From: Streptomyces sp. NBC_00461
GTDB taxonomy: Bacteria; Actinomycetota; Actinomycetes; Streptomycetales; Streptomycetaceae
DNA length: 64,000 nucleotides
Direction: 5' to 3'
Assembly (NCBI RefSeq): GCF_036013935.1
Contig: NZ_CP107902.1
Coordinates: 2,699,001 to 2,763,000, forward strand
The position numbers were made by a program, and so were the translations under genes. The notes under the pieces are model-generated. The model was not told where the DNA came from. It searched no databases and was given only the letters and a program-made list of their open reading frames with translations. This document shows positions 1 to 8,790 of the stretch, piece after piece (positions within the stretch are counted from its first letter, which is position 1; the number at the start of each line of letters is the position of its first letter).

Positions 1-345
1 GCGATCCCCTCGTCGACGGTGAGGACGATCGCCGACCAGATCGTCAAGGACGGCAAGGTCACCGACTCGGGCCGGGCGGCGCTGAACATCACGGGCCGCA
101 CGGTCGTCGACAGCCGGTACCAGGCCGCCGGGGTCGCCGTGGTCGAGGTGAAGAGCGGCGGGGCGGCCGACAAGGCCGGCATCCAGGCCGGGGACATCAT
201 CACCAGGCTGGGCGACACGGACATCACCACCATCACGTCCCTGTCCGAGGCGCTGGCGGCGGACCAGCCGGGCGAGAAGACGTCGGTGACGTTCACCCGG
301 AACGGGAGTGAGAAGAAGACCGAGGTGACGCTGGGCGAGCAGTGA
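1..345 (+). CDS. Trypsin-like serine protease, PDZ C-terminus (5' partial)
   Basis: This is the last 114 codons of an HtrA/DegP-like protease whose start lies before the window; the frame is open from base 1. It begins at AIPSS, the usual end of the trypsin-like domain, and is followed by a PDZ domain (about residues 40-110 of the fragment) with the carboxylate-binding GVAVVEV segment and the AGIQAGDIITRLGD motif. The family degrades misfolded exported proteins; most Streptomyces members are anchored by an N-terminal membrane helix, which cannot be seen here. The catalytic triad is also outside the window, so activity cannot be judged. Confidence 0.88.
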   Translation, partial: AIPSSTVRTIADQIVKDGKVTDSGRAALNITGRTVVDSRYQAAGVAVVEVKSGGAADKAGIQAGDIITRLGDTDITTITSLSEALAADQPGEKTSVTFTRNGSEKKTEVTLGEQ

Positions 346-398
346 GGAGACGGGGCGGCCGGGTCGCGGCCGCCCCTCTGCCCGGGGCCTCGTCCCGA

Positions 399-611
399 CT
401 ACGCGTCCTCGGCGTGCAGGCTCATCGGCCCGTAGATCTCCGTGGAGTCCTCGAACAGCCGCGCCTGGTCGGCGCCGCCTTCCTGCAGCGGCTTCCAGTA
501 CTCGCCGATCCAGGACTCGGCATCCCCCTGCGTGGTGAACTCCTCGGGCTGCACCGCGGGCTGGACCTCCGCCCCGTCGGCCTTCTCGAACCGCCACGTC
601 CATGACGCCAT
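399..611 (-). CDS. Small conserved hypothetical protein (70 aa)
   Basis: A 70-residue acidic protein with no signal peptide or membrane segment. A GAGGAGG ribosome binding site sits five bases before the ATG, which fixes the start. The sequence is rich in Trp and Glu (WTWRFEKADG near the start, WIGEYWKPL in the middle), a pattern I recall from small actinobacterial proteins of unknown function. It converges on the protease end at 345 and stands alone. No function can be assigned. Confidence 0.75.
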   Translation of the reverse strand: MASWTWRFEKADGAEVQPAVQPEEFTTQGDAESWIGEYWKPLQEGGADQARLFEDSTEIYGPMSLHAEDA

Positions 612-784
612 GTACGCCTCCTCGCTCCGCTGGGTTACGCCGTGATCAACCTAAGGTAGTCGGTTGCGTGAGGGCCGGTGGGGGCTTGTCGCGCCCCGCG
701 GCGCAGCCGCTGATGTCACGGCCCCGCGCCCCTTAGGGACGTACCCGTGACGCCAGATCAGCAGCGACGGGCGAAAATCGCATC

Positions 785-1987
785 GTGGAAGTGACTCTGC
801 TCGGCACCGGTGCCCCCGCGGGCCTGCCCCGCCCCGACTGTCCCTGTGCCGCCTGTGCGGTCGCGCTCGGCGCCGACGCACGGGCGGCGACCGCCGTGCT
901 CGTGGACGGGACCCTGCTGCTCGACCTGACCCCGGGCGCGGCGTTCGCGGCCGCGCGGGCCGGGCAGTCGCTGGGCGGCGTACGGCAGGTGCTGCTGTCG
1001 CACCCGCACGACGGGCCGGCCGTCGAGGTGCCCGCGGGGCTGCCGCAGCCCGGGCGGGTGCCCGACGGGCGGGAGTTGGCGCTGCTGACGGGACATCGGG
1101 TGCGGGCGGTGGCGATGGACGGGCCGGGCACCGGCTACGCGGTGACCGGGCCCACCGGGCAGCGGCTGCTGTACCTGCCGCCGGGTGGCGCGCCTGCCGG
1201 GTTGGAGAACGGGTCGGCGGAGTCGTACGACATGGTGCTCGCCGATGTCGTGGGGCGGCCGGACGCGCTGGCGAAGTTGCGGGCGGTGGGGGCGCTGGGG
1301 CCGACCACCGACGTCGTCGCCGTGCACCTCGACCATGACGTGCCGCCCGGTGCCGAGGTGCGGCGGCGGCTCGCCGCGGCGGGCGCGCGGGCCGTGCCGG
1401 ACGGCACGACGCTGACCGTCGGGGTGTACGAGAACGTGCCCGATGTGCCGCGGCGGACGCTGGTCCTCGGCGGCGCCCGGTCCGGGAAGTCGGTGGAGGC
1501 CGAGCGGCGCCTGGAGGCCTTCCCCGAGGTGCTGTACGTGGCGACGGGCGGCTCCCGCAGCGGGGACACGGAATGGGCCTCGCGGGTAGCCGTTCACCGG
1601 GAGCGCCGGCCGGGGTCCTGGCGGACCGCCGAGACCTGCGACCTGGTGCCGTTGCTCCAGGGCGACGGGCCGCCGCTGCTCGTCGACTGTCTGTCCCTGT
1701 GGCTGACGGACGCGATGGACTCCGTCGGGGCGTGGGACGACGCGGTGTGGGCGGACGGCGGTGAGCGTGCGCTGCGCGAGCGGGTGCGGGAGCTGACGGC
1801 GGCGGTGCGGGCGACCCGGCGGACCGTGGTGGCCGTTTCGAACGAGGTGGGGTCGGGGATCGTCCCGGCCACCGCGTCGGGGCGGCGGTACCGGGACGAG
1901 CTGGGGCGGCTGAACGCGGCGTTCGCCGGGGAGTGCGAGCAGGTGGTGCTCGTGGTGGCGGGACAGGCCCTGGTGCTACGCGGCTGA
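785..1987 (+). CDS. cobU: MBL-fold / adenosylcobinamide kinase-guanylyltransferase (CobU) fusion
   Basis: A two-domain protein of 400 residues. The C-terminal half (about 223-400) is CobU, which phosphorylates adenosylcobinamide and then adds GMP, making AdoCbi-GDP for the cobalamin nucleotide loop. Its P-loop GGARSGKS is at 229-236 and the likely guanylylated His is 271 (VAVHRERRP). The N-terminal half (1-215) resembles PhnP-like metallo-beta-lactamase proteins: LLGTGAP at the start, a CPCAAC cluster and SHPHDG where HxHxDH is expected, so the metal site looks incomplete. The start is GTG. cobT and cobS, encoding the next steps, lie downstream with unrelated genes between. The stop overlaps the convergent methyltransferase by 12 bases. 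Confidence 0.9.
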   Translation: MEVTLLGTGAPAGLPRPDCPCAACAVALGADARAATAVLVDGTLLLDLTPGAAFAAARAGQSLGGVRQVLLSHPHDGPAVEVPAGLPQPGRVPDGRELALLTGHRVRAVAMDGPGTGYAVTGPTGQRLLYLPPGGAPAGLENGSAESYDMVLADVVGRPDALAKLRAVGALGPTTDVVAVHLDHDVPPGAEVRRRLAAAGARAVPDGTTLTVGVYENVPDVPRRTLVLGGARSGKSVEAERRLEAFPEVLYVATGGSRSGDTEWASRVAVHRERRPGSWRTAETCDLVPLLQGDGPPLLVDCLSLWLTDAMDSVGAWDDAVWADGGERALRERVRELTAAVRATRRTVVAVSNEVGSGIVPATASGRRYRDELGRLNAAFAGECEQVVLVVAGQALVLRG

Positions 1988-2509
1988 CGCCGTTCGGCGG
2001 GCGATGATCCGGCATGTGTACGGGAGCCGGTCCAGGACATGACGGCTCGTCGCCACGATCGCGCAGCCCTGGGACTCCAGTTGCCCGCGCAGGTCGTACG
2101 CGTCGGGCGGGGGCGCCTCCACGAGGAGCAGGCCGCCGGGGCGCAGCAGCATGAGGGCGGCGCGGAGTTCGGCGGCGGGGTCCGGGGCGGGTGAGCGGCT
2201 CTCCAGGAGCGTGACGACGTCGTAGCGGGCGCGCAGGATCGTCGTGATGTGAGGATCCGTCACATGCCCCGCGTACGCCTCCTCGACGCGCTCCGCGTGA
2301 CGGGCGTACGCCACGCGCGGGGTCGGGTCGAGGCCGTCGATGGAGGTGTAGGGGAAGAGTCGTCGCGCCGTCTCGGGGAAGTGGGCGTCGCCCGTGCCCA
2401 CGTCCAGCCAGCTCTCCGGTTCGGGCAGCAGCCGCAGGATCGCCCGGGCCGTCGAGCGGTGGCGTCTTTGCCGGTCGAGGACACTGACGCGGGTGCGCAG
2501 GCTGATCAT
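1976..2509 (-). CDS. SAM-dependent methyltransferase (class I)
   Basis: A 177-residue protein with a Rossmann SAM-binding motif I, WLDVGTGDAHFPETA, at about residues 33-47, followed by an acidic motif II region (IDGLDPTPR) and a late LRPGGLLLVEAP post-motif strand typical of class I methyltransferases. The reading frame is open further upstream to 2617, but the added residues look non-coding, so ATG at 2509 (MISLRTRVSVLDRQRRHRS) is preferred. The substrate is unknown. Lying between cobU and cobT is suggestive, but corrin methyltransferases belong to another family (CobA-like), so a cobalamin role is not supported by sequence. Confidence 0.8.
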   Translation of the reverse strand: MISLRTRVSVLDRQRRHRSTARAILRLLPEPESWLDVGTGDAHFPETARRLFPYTSIDGLDPTPRVAYARHAERVEEAYAGHVTDPHITTILRARYDVVTLLESRSPAPDPAAELRAALMLLRPGGLLLVEAPPPDAYDLRGQLESQGCAIVATSRHVLDRLPYTCRIIARRTASAA

Positions 2510-2646
2510 GGCGGCTCCCGAAGACGTACGACAATCCGCTGCAAAACGGAACGTATGGGATCCAGTTCTTGGGAGCAACGACGTCACGCGCGCGTGGTGC
2601 CCATGTGGCGCTGTCACGTTCGATCGGTGCCGGTACTGTTCGGCGA

Positions 2647-3768
2647 ATGAGCTCGCTTAATCTCGACGACTTCACCGATCTGATCGAGCGCCCCGACGGC
2701 GGGGTGCGCCGCGACGCCGAGGAGCGCCGGGAGCGTCAGATCGTGCCTCCCGGGTCGCTGGGCCGCCTCGACGACCTGGGCGAGTGGCTGTCAGCGGCGC
2801 AGTCCGCGGTGCCGGTACGGCCGATCGAACGACCGCGGGTCATTCTGTTCGCCGGTGACCACTCAGTCGCCGAACTCGGCGTCTCGGCGCGGCCCGCGGG
2901 CACCGCGGACGCCCTGGTGCGGGAGGTCCTGGAGGGCGGCCGTCCGGTGTCGGTGCTGGCCCGGCGCCTCGGCGTGCCGGTGCGCGTCGTCGACATGGCG
3001 CTGGACTGCGATCCCGAGACGCTGCCCGACGAGGTCGTACGCCACCGGGTGCGGCGCGGCAGCGGGCGGATCGACCACGAGGACGCGCTGACGGCCGAGG
3101 AGGCGGAGGCCGCGTTCCGTGCCGGGGTCGCGGTGGCCGACGAGGAGGCCGACTCCGGTACGGATCTGGTGGTGCTCGGCGATGTGAGCGTCGGCGGGAC
3201 GACACCGGCCGGCGTGCTGATCGCCGCGCTGTGCGGGACCGACGCGTCCGTCGTCACCGGGCGGGGCGGGCTCGCCATCGACGACCTGGCGTGGATGCGC
3301 AAGTGCGCGGCGATCCGGGACGCGCTCAGGCGGGCCCGGCCGGTGCTGGGCGACCAACTGCAACTGCTGGCGGCCGTGGGCGGGGCCGATCTCACCGCGA
3401 TGACGGGCTTCCTGCTGCAGAGCGCGGTGCGCAAGATGCCGGTGATCCTGGACGGGGTCGTGGCGGCCGCCTGTGCGCTGGTGGCGCAGCGGGTCGCGTT
3501 CCGGGCACCGGACTGGTGGCTGGCCGCGCACGACAGCGGGGAGCCGGGCCAGGCGAAGGCGCTGGACCGGATGGCGCTGGAGCCGCTGCTGTCGCACGGG
3601 GTGACCGTGGGCGAGGGCGCGGGGGCGCTGCTGGCGCTGCCGCTGGTGCAGGCCGCGGCGGCGCTGGCGGCGGAACTGCCGGAGAAGCCGCAGGTGGCCG
3701 AGGTGGCTGAGGTGTCCGAGGAATCCGAGAAGAAGGATGAGGAGACCGAGGCGGAGGAGATCGAGTAG
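2647..3768 (+). CDS. cobT: Nicotinate-nucleotide--dimethylbenzimidazole phosphoribosyltransferase
   Basis: CobT transfers phosphoribose from nicotinate mononucleotide to 5,6-dimethylbenzimidazole, giving alpha-ribazole phosphate for the lower cobalamin ligand. The 373 residues show PPGSLGRLDDLGEWL near the N-terminus, the FAGDHSVAELGV motif, a central DVSVGGTTPAG loop and the TVGEGAGALLALPL segment holding the conserved catalytic Glu. The frame is open to 2569, but ATG at 2647 (MSSLNLDDFTD) starts at the usual family position. The last 30 residues are a very acidic tail (Glu/Lys repeats) outside the enzyme fold. The gene is divergent from the methyltransferase and works with CobU and CobS. 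Confidence 0.93.
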   Translation: MSSLNLDDFTDLIERPDGGVRRDAEERRERQIVPPGSLGRLDDLGEWLSAAQSAVPVRPIERPRVILFAGDHSVAELGVSARPAGTADALVREVLEGGRPVSVLARRLGVPVRVVDMALDCDPETLPDEVVRHRVRRGSGRIDHEDALTAEEAEAAFRAGVAVADEEADSGTDLVVLGDVSVGGTTPAGVLIAALCGTDASVVTGRGGLAIDDLAWMRKCAAIRDALRRARPVLGDQLQLLAAVGGADLTAMTGFLLQSAVRKMPVILDGVVAAACALVAQRVAFRAPDWWLAAHDSGEPGQAKALDRMALEPLLSHGVTVGEGAGALLALPLVQAAAALAAELPEKPQVAEVAEVSEESEKKDEETEAEEIE

Positions 3769-3851
3769 GCCGGAGAACCGGCCGAAAGTCGACCGGCCTC
3801 AGACCAAAGATGGTCAGGTTCACCGAGGCATCGCCCATATGATCCTCATCC

Positions 3852-5588
3852 ATGGGAGATGCCCGAAATGCCTCGCGGCGAGCCGCCGCCTTCGCCGTCT
3901 GGTACTTGCGGGCCGTCGCGTTCGTCAATTTCCTCAGTGCCGTCTGGGTCTCTCTGGGGCAGGACGTGCGACGGCACAACCAGGAGAACTTCTTCACCCC
4001 GTACCTGCTGACCGCGGGCTTCGCCTCCGGGGTGTTCACGGCGTTCCTCGCCATCACCATGCGGCGCCGCAAGCGCGCCGCGTGGATCCTCAACCTCGCC
4101 CTGGCGGGCCCGTTCCTCGCGCTGTTCTCCTTCGCCATGGCGTTCCCGGAGATCCGGCAGTACGTGCAGAACTGGATCTCGCTGGCCCTCACCGCGGCCT
4201 TCGTCGCCGCCCTGCTGGTAGGGCGGCGGGAGTTCTACGCCAAGGGCGACCGCTCGAACCCGAAGCTCGCCGCCGCCGTCGCGGTGGGCGGCACGCTGGT
4301 CGCCTCGCTGCTGGCGGCGCTGCTGGTGACGGTCACCAACGAGGCGGCGGACGCCTCCCGTTCGACGTTCCTTGAGCGCTGGCGCTACGGCACCTTCCGC
4401 CTCGTCTCCATCGCCGTCGACGAGTCCCACTTCCCCGGCGTCGACGCGCCGAACTGGATCAACGTCGCCATCAACGTACTCAGCACGGTCCTCGTCCTCG
4501 CCGTCTTCTACGCGGCCTTCCGGTCCCGGCGCGCCGTCGACCCGCTCACCGAGGACGACGAGAAGCGGCTGCGGGAGCTGCTGGAGCGGCAGGGCGAGCG
4601 GGACTCGCTCGGGTACTTCTCGCTGCGCCGGGAGAAGAGCGTCGTGTGGTCGCCGACCGGCAAGGCGGCCGTCGCGTACCGGGTCGTCGGGGGCGTCTCG
4701 CTGGCGTCCGGTGATCCCATCGGCGACCCGGAGGCCTGGCCCGGCGCGATCGAGCCGTGGCTGGCCGAGGCGCGGGCGCACGGGTGGATCCCCGCCGTGA
4801 TGGGGGCGAGCGAGGAGGCCGGGACCGTGTACGCGCGCCACGGTCTGGACGCGCTGGAGCTCGGCGACGAGGCCCTGGTGGAGGTCGCCGAGTTCACCCT
4901 GGAGGGGCGTGCCATGCGGACGGTGCGGCAGGCCTACAACCGGGTGAAGCGGGCCGGGTACACCGTGCGCGTCCGGCGGCACGAGGACATCCCCGACGAC
5001 GAGATGACGTACCTGCTGAAGCGGGCGGACGACTGGCGGGACGGGGCCACCGAGCGTGGGTTCAGCATGGCGCTCGGGCGGCTCGGGGATCCGGACGACG
5101 GGCAGTGCGTGATGCTCGAATGCACGGACGGCGAGGGCGAGTTGAGGGCGCTGCTGTCCTTCGTGCCCTGGGGGCCGCACGGGCTCTCCCTCGACCTGAT
5201 GCGACGTGACCGCGACTCCGACAACGGGCTGATGGAGTTCATGGTGCTCGAACTCCTGCGCCGCGCCCAGGAGATCCAGGTCAGGCAGGTCTCGCTCAAC
5301 TTCGCCATGTTCCGTTCCGTCTTCGAACGTGGGGCGCGGATCGGTGCCGGGCCGGTGCTGCGGCTGTGGCGCTCGCTGCTCAGCTTCTTCTCGCGCTGGT
5401 GGCAGATCGAGTCGCTGTACCGCGCCAACGCCAAGTACCGGCCCATCTGGGAGCCGCGGTTCCTGCTCTTCGAGAAGAGCGCGGACCTGCCGCGCATCGG
5501 TATCGCGTCGGCTCGCGCGGAAGGGTTTCTGGAGGCGCCGGGGCTGCCGAAGTGGCTGCACCGCAAGCACCTCGAAACGCACAGGTGA
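3852..5588 (+). CDS. DUF2156 phosphatidylglycerol lysyltransferase-like membrane protein
   Basis: A 578-residue protein with six predicted membrane segments (about 14-36, 49-69, 77-98, 107-124, 139-162, 202-222) and a cytoplasmic C-terminal DUF2156 domain (about 240-570) of two GNAT-like halves, as in MprF/LysX. Recognisable pieces are SLASGDPIGDPEAWP, AYNRVKRAGYTV and an NFAMFRSVFERG segment. The family moves aminoacyl groups from aminoacyl-tRNA to phosphatidylglycerol, lowering surface charge; the amino acid used here is not evident. The small rhomboid-like membrane protein follows after ten bases, probably in the same transcript. Confidence 0.82.
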   Translation: MGDARNASRRAAAFAVWYLRAVAFVNFLSAVWVSLGQDVRRHNQENFFTPYLLTAGFASGVFTAFLAITMRRRKRAAWILNLALAGPFLALFSFAMAFPEIRQYVQNWISLALTAAFVAALLVGRREFYAKGDRSNPKLAAAVAVGGTLVASLLAALLVTVTNEAADASRSTFLERWRYGTFRLVSIAVDESHFPGVDAPNWINVAINVLSTVLVLAVFYAAFRSRRAVDPLTEDDEKRLRELLERQGERDSLGYFSLRREKSVVWSPTGKAAVAYRVVGGVSLASGDPIGDPEAWPGAIEPWLAEARAHGWIPAVMGASEEAGTVYARHGLDALELGDEALVEVAEFTLEGRAMRTVRQAYNRVKRAGYTVRVRRHEDIPDDEMTYLLKRADDWRDGATERGFSMALGRLGDPDDGQCVMLECTDGEGELRALLSFVPWGPHGLSLDLMRRDRDSDNGLMEFMVLELLRRAQEIQVRQVSLNFAMFRSVFERGARIGAGPVLRLWRSLLSFFSRWWQIESLYRANAKYRPIWEPRFLLFEKSADLPRIGIASARAEGFLEAPGLPKWLHRKHLETHR

Positions 5589-5598
5589 GGACCGCCGG

Positions 5599-6336
5599 AT
5601 GAACAGGCTCGCCCGCTGGGCCCGCGCCGAATGGGGACTCCTGTACCGCACGGTGCGTGACCCGCTGGTCGAGCGGCGCCGGCGGGCGATCCCGATGACG
5701 CTCGGGGCGGTGGCGCTGACGACGGTCGTGCAGATCGTGCAGAACCAGTCGTGGGGTTATCAGTTCGTGCAGGACATCGGGGCCGTGCGCGCCGAGGACC
5801 CGCTGTGGCTGGCGTTGGTCCGCACTCCCCTCTCGCTGTTCGTCCCGGCGCTGGACCTCCCGGTCTGGGGCGCACTCGCGCAGATCCTCTTCGTCTTCGG
5901 CATCGCGGAGATCTGCATCGGCCGGTGGCGCACGCTGGTCATCGCCTACGCCGCCACCCTCGCCGGAACGCTGTACGCCCGCCTGGGCATCCGGCTCGGC
6001 TTCGACAGTCCGCTGGGCCTGCCCGCCTCGGACGCCTGGGTCGTGGACACCGGCCCATCAGCGGCCGTGGTGGGGCTCGCCGTCTTCCTCGGCTGGCGCT
6101 ACGGCGCCCGCGTCACGGCCGGTGCGGTGATCGCGGCGATGGCGATCGAGGTGCTGCTGAAGGGAAACCTCGCCGGCAAGGAACACCTGGCGGCGATCGG
6201 GACAGTGGTGCTCCTGTGCGCCATCTCGACCCTGCGCCACCGCCACCGCCACCGCCGCGGTCCGGGGTCCCGGCGCTCCGGAGGCCTCACCGGCCCAGGG
6301 CGCGGCTCGGTTCGGGGTCGGGTTTTCCGCCGATGA
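5599..6336 (+). CDS. Rhomboid-like integral membrane protein
   Basis: A 245-residue membrane protein with about five or six hydrophobic segments between residues 30 and 210 and a basic, His/Arg-rich tail. The layout resembles the rhomboid-like family found in Streptomyces next to DUF2156 genes. I do not see a clear GxSx serine or the paired His expected of an active rhomboid; the nearest candidate is DTGPSAAVVG, so peptidase activity is uncertain. The ATG lies ten bases after the upstream stop with AGGACC before it. Its last 50 bases overlap the end of the convergent gene at 6287. Confidence 0.7.
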   Translation: MNRLARWARAEWGLLYRTVRDPLVERRRRAIPMTLGAVALTTVVQIVQNQSWGYQFVQDIGAVRAEDPLWLALVRTPLSLFVPALDLPVWGALAQILFVFGIAEICIGRWRTLVIAYAATLAGTLYARLGIRLGFDSPLGLPASDAWVVDTGPSAAVVGLAVFLGWRYGARVTAGAVIAAMAIEVLLKGNLAGKEHLAAIGTVVLLCAISTLRHRHRHRRGPGSRRSGGLTGPGRGSVRGRVFRR

Positions 6337-7048
6337 GGTCCTGGAACCTGCGGCGGGGGCCGGCCCAGCGGCGGTCGTGGTGGTAGGCGCGCAGGGTGGA
6401 CTTGGCCCGGGCGCGGGGGCGGCGGCGGTAGAAGCGCCTGGCCCAGGGTGAGCCGGGACGGGCGAGGCGTACGGCGCCGATCAGACCGATGAGCGGGATG
6501 ATCACGCTGAAGATCGCCATCCTGGCCTTGCCCTTGCTCAGGACGGCCAGCGCGAACAGGAAGTTGATCACCACCGTCGAGATCACGCTGCCCCGGTCCT
6601 GCAGCTCCCCCTGGCTCATGTCGTTGACGCCGAACGGCGAGAAGCCCGCGAGCATCAGCCCGACCAGGGCCGCCGTCAGCACGACGACCTCGACGCTCTT
6701 GCGGCCCTGCTCGCTCCAGTAGACGTCGTCGAGGTGCAGGATCAGCGCGAACTCGTCCAGGACCAGACCCGCGCCCATGCCGAAGACCACCGCGAAGGCG
6801 GCCGCACCGAACCCGTGCCGGCTGCTGGCGACCGCCCCGAAGCCGCCGAGGACGGTGAGCACGACGCCGGGCACGACATGGTGGATGTGGAGCCCGCCCG
6901 CCTTGACGTTGCCGAAGGGGCCCTTGCCCGCCCGGATGAGACGGACGATCGTCCGGGTGATCAGGAACGTCAGCACGAACGCGGTGAGGGCGAGCAGCAA
7001 CGGCAGCTTGCCGGGCTCGATGATGTTCCGCTGCAGCCAATGTCCCAT
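6287..7048 (-). CDS. Integral membrane protein, function unknown
   Basis: A 253-residue protein with about six hydrophobic segments (first KLPLLLALTAFVLTFLI, residues 14-30) and a strongly basic cytoplasmic tail of about 60 residues. A conserved-looking LHIHHVVPG stretch before the second helix and LDEFALILHLDDVYW further on give possible metal or active-site residues (HIHH; two acidic groups). I recognise it as a conserved actinobacterial membrane family without assigned role. It converges on the rhomboid-like gene with a 50-base overlap and is divergent from cobS. Confidence 0.75.
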   Translation of the reverse strand: MGHWLQRNIIEPGKLPLLLALTAFVLTFLITRTIVRLIRAGKGPFGNVKAGGLHIHHVVPGVVLTVLGGFGAVASSRHGFGAAAFAVVFGMGAGLVLDEFALILHLDDVYWSEQGRKSVEVVVLTAALVGLMLAGFSPFGVNDMSQGELQDRGSVISTVVINFLFALAVLSKGKARMAIFSVIIPLIGLIGAVRLARPGSPWARRFYRRRPRARAKSTLRAYHHDRRWAGPRRRFQDLIGGKPDPEPSRALGR

Positions 7049-7108
7049 ATGCGCACTTTATCCACGGCCGCCGCAGCTCTCCTGACAACCGCCGGGTAAC
7101 CTGCGCCG

Positions 7109-7894
7109 GTGCTCAAGACCCCCTGGCCGGACGGCCTCCGTTTCGCCTTCGGCACCCTCACCGTGCTGCCCGTACCGGTGACCCGCTGGGACCGGGACGC
7201 CGCACGCGGCGGCATGCTCTGCGCCCCGCTGTCCGGCCTGGTCGTGGGCGGCTGCGCGGCCCTGATCGGCGTACTGCTGCTGGCGCTGGGCGCGGGCCCG
7301 CTGCTCGCCGCCGTCGCGACCGCCGCCGTACCCGCCGTCCTCACCCGTGGTCTGCACCTCGACGGGCTCGCGGACACCGCGGACGGGCTCGGCAGCGGCA
7401 AGCCCGCCGAGGACGCGCTGCGGATCATGAAGCAGTCGGACATCGGGCCGTTCGGGGTGATCACGCTCGTCCTGGTGCTGCTGGCGCAGGTGGCCGCGCT
7501 GGCTCAGGCGTACGGCGACTCGTGGGGGCGGGGTGCGCTCGCCGCCGTCGTCTCGGCGACCGCCGCCCGGCTCGCGCTCACCCTGGCCGCGCGGGCGGGC
7601 GTGCCGGCCGCCCGGCCCGAGGGGCTGGGGGCGGCGGTCGCGGGCGTGGTGCCGGTACGGGCGGCGGTGGTCGCGGCGGTCGTGGTGACCGGGGCGGCCG
7701 CCGCCGGGGGTGCGCTGCTCGGGACGTACGACATGGTCCGTACGGCGGCGGCGGTCCTCGTCTCCCTCGCCGTCGCCGAACTCCTGCTCCGCCACTGCAC
7801 ACGCCGCTTCGGCGGGGTCACCGGCGATGTGTTCGGGGGGCTGGCGGAGACCGCGGCGACGGTTTCGCTCCTGGTGTTGTCACTGGGGCAGTAG
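7109..7894 (+). CDS. cobS: Adenosylcobinamide-GDP ribazoletransferase
   Basis: CobS joins AdoCbi-GDP (made by CobU) with alpha-ribazole, closing the nucleotide loop of cobalamin at the membrane. The 261-residue sequence has the family signature RGLHLDGLADTADGLGSG followed by EDALRIMKQSDIGPFGV, the acidic metal-binding region, and several hydrophobic segments in the second half. The start is GTG (frame MLKTPWPDGLRFAFGTLTVLP, matching the usual CobS N-terminus). It lies divergent from the membrane protein at 6287 and 44 bases before the RDD gene. Confidence 0.93.
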   Translation: MLKTPWPDGLRFAFGTLTVLPVPVTRWDRDAARGGMLCAPLSGLVVGGCAALIGVLLLALGAGPLLAAVATAAVPAVLTRGLHLDGLADTADGLGSGKPAEDALRIMKQSDIGPFGVITLVLVLLAQVAALAQAYGDSWGRGALAAVVSATAARLALTLAARAGVPAARPEGLGAAVAGVVPVRAAVVAAVVVTGAAAAGGALLGTYDMVRTAAAVLVSLAVAELLLRHCTRRFGGVTGDVFGGLAETAATVSLLVLSLGQ

Positions 7895-7938
7895 TCTTTT
7901 CGGCCGTACGGACAAGGGATCTTGATCGGGGGACGTTC

Positions 7939-8544
7939 GTGCCGAAACTTCGTCGTGCCATGGCCTGGTTCATCGACTTCGCGCTGGTGCTCACACTGGC
8001 CGCCGGGCTGGCCGTGCTGACCTTCCACCGCATCTCCGCGCTCGTCACCGACGTACCCGAACTCGCCACCCGCGGCGGCTTCGACCTGGTGACCTCGCGC
8101 GGCGACGTCATCGGAGCCTCGGAGAACCTCGGCCTTTCGCTGTGGGGCAAGGTGGTGCTCCAGGTCGAGGAGGCCTTCGGGGCGCTGATCGTGGCGACGT
8201 TCCTGTACCAGTGGGGCTGCCTCGCCCTCGCCGGGCGGACCGTCGGCAAGGGACTGCTCGGGCTGAAGGTCACGCCGAGCGCTCCTCGCCGTGCCGCGGT
8301 GCGTGCCGCCGTCACCACGGCCGCGGACATCGCCGTGTACGCCGTCGCCTGCATCCTGCTGGTCGAGGGCCACTTCGTGCTGTCGGTCCTCGTGTGGACG
8401 CTGGCCGTCGCGGTCTTCTTCCTCAACGCGCTGCCGGTCTTCTCGCCCACCCGCCGCTCCCTCGCCGACCGCTTGGCAGGCACGGCGGTGACCGGCTTCG
8501 GGATCACCGGGCCCGGCACCACACCCCCGGTTCGTCCTTTCTAG
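7939..8544 (+). CDS. RDD family membrane protein
   Basis: A 201-residue membrane protein. The N-terminus MPKLRRAMAWFIDFALVL has the Arg and Asp residues that name the RDD family, with a second signature GRTVGKGLLGLKVTP and the ending RRSLADRLAGTAV. Four hydrophobic segments are visible. The frame is open far upstream, but GTG at 7939, preceded by GATCGGGGGA, begins at the usual family position. RDD proteins are poorly defined; some act in ion or small-molecule transport. It may be co-transcribed with cobS. Confidence 0.8.
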   Translation: MPKLRRAMAWFIDFALVLTLAAGLAVLTFHRISALVTDVPELATRGGFDLVTSRGDVIGASENLGLSLWGKVVLQVEEAFGALIVATFLYQWGCLALAGRTVGKGLLGLKVTPSAPRRAAVRAAVTTAADIAVYAVACILLVEGHFVLSVLVWTLAVAVFFLNALPVFSPTRRSLADRLAGTAVTGFGITGPGTTPPVRPF

Positions 8545-8790
8545 TTCTTGAGGCCGTACCGCTTTTGGTTCCTGAGGCCGTACCGCTCGTGTACCCGGTC
8601 GTCTGACTCGAAGTCGGCCGGGACTGAGGAACGGGCGCACGCGCGTAGGCTCAACCGGAGTGTTCGCCGCACCGGGGAAGGCCCCGCTGAGACCGCGCCC
8701 TCAGGTCAGATCTAGGGTCGGCTGTCGGGCCCGGTCGACCCACACAGATCGACCACAGGAACTTCACATCGGAAGCGAGAATTCACCACC
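8545..8790. repeat. pepA upstream region with a 19-bp direct repeat
   Basis: The gap between the RDD gene and pepA. TTCTTGAGGCCGTACCGCT at 8545-8563 recurs with one mismatch at 8569-8587, starting at the RDD stop codon. The rest looks like an ordinary promoter region; no clear -35/-10 pair or riboswitch was recognised. Confidence 0.5.

Noticed and set aside
651..784. Cobalamin riboswitch upstream of the cobU fusion
   Set aside because: No B12-box-like conserved sequence or suitable stem set was seen in the 130 bases before the start.
651..2675. Very long minus-strand open frame (674 codons) across cobU and the methyltransferase
   Set aside because: Arg/Pro-rich composition with no family resemblance; it is the antisense shadow of GC-rich genes.
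5599..6336. Active rhomboid protease
   Set aside because: The expected GxSx and second His of the dyad are not clear, so only 'rhomboid-like' is supported.
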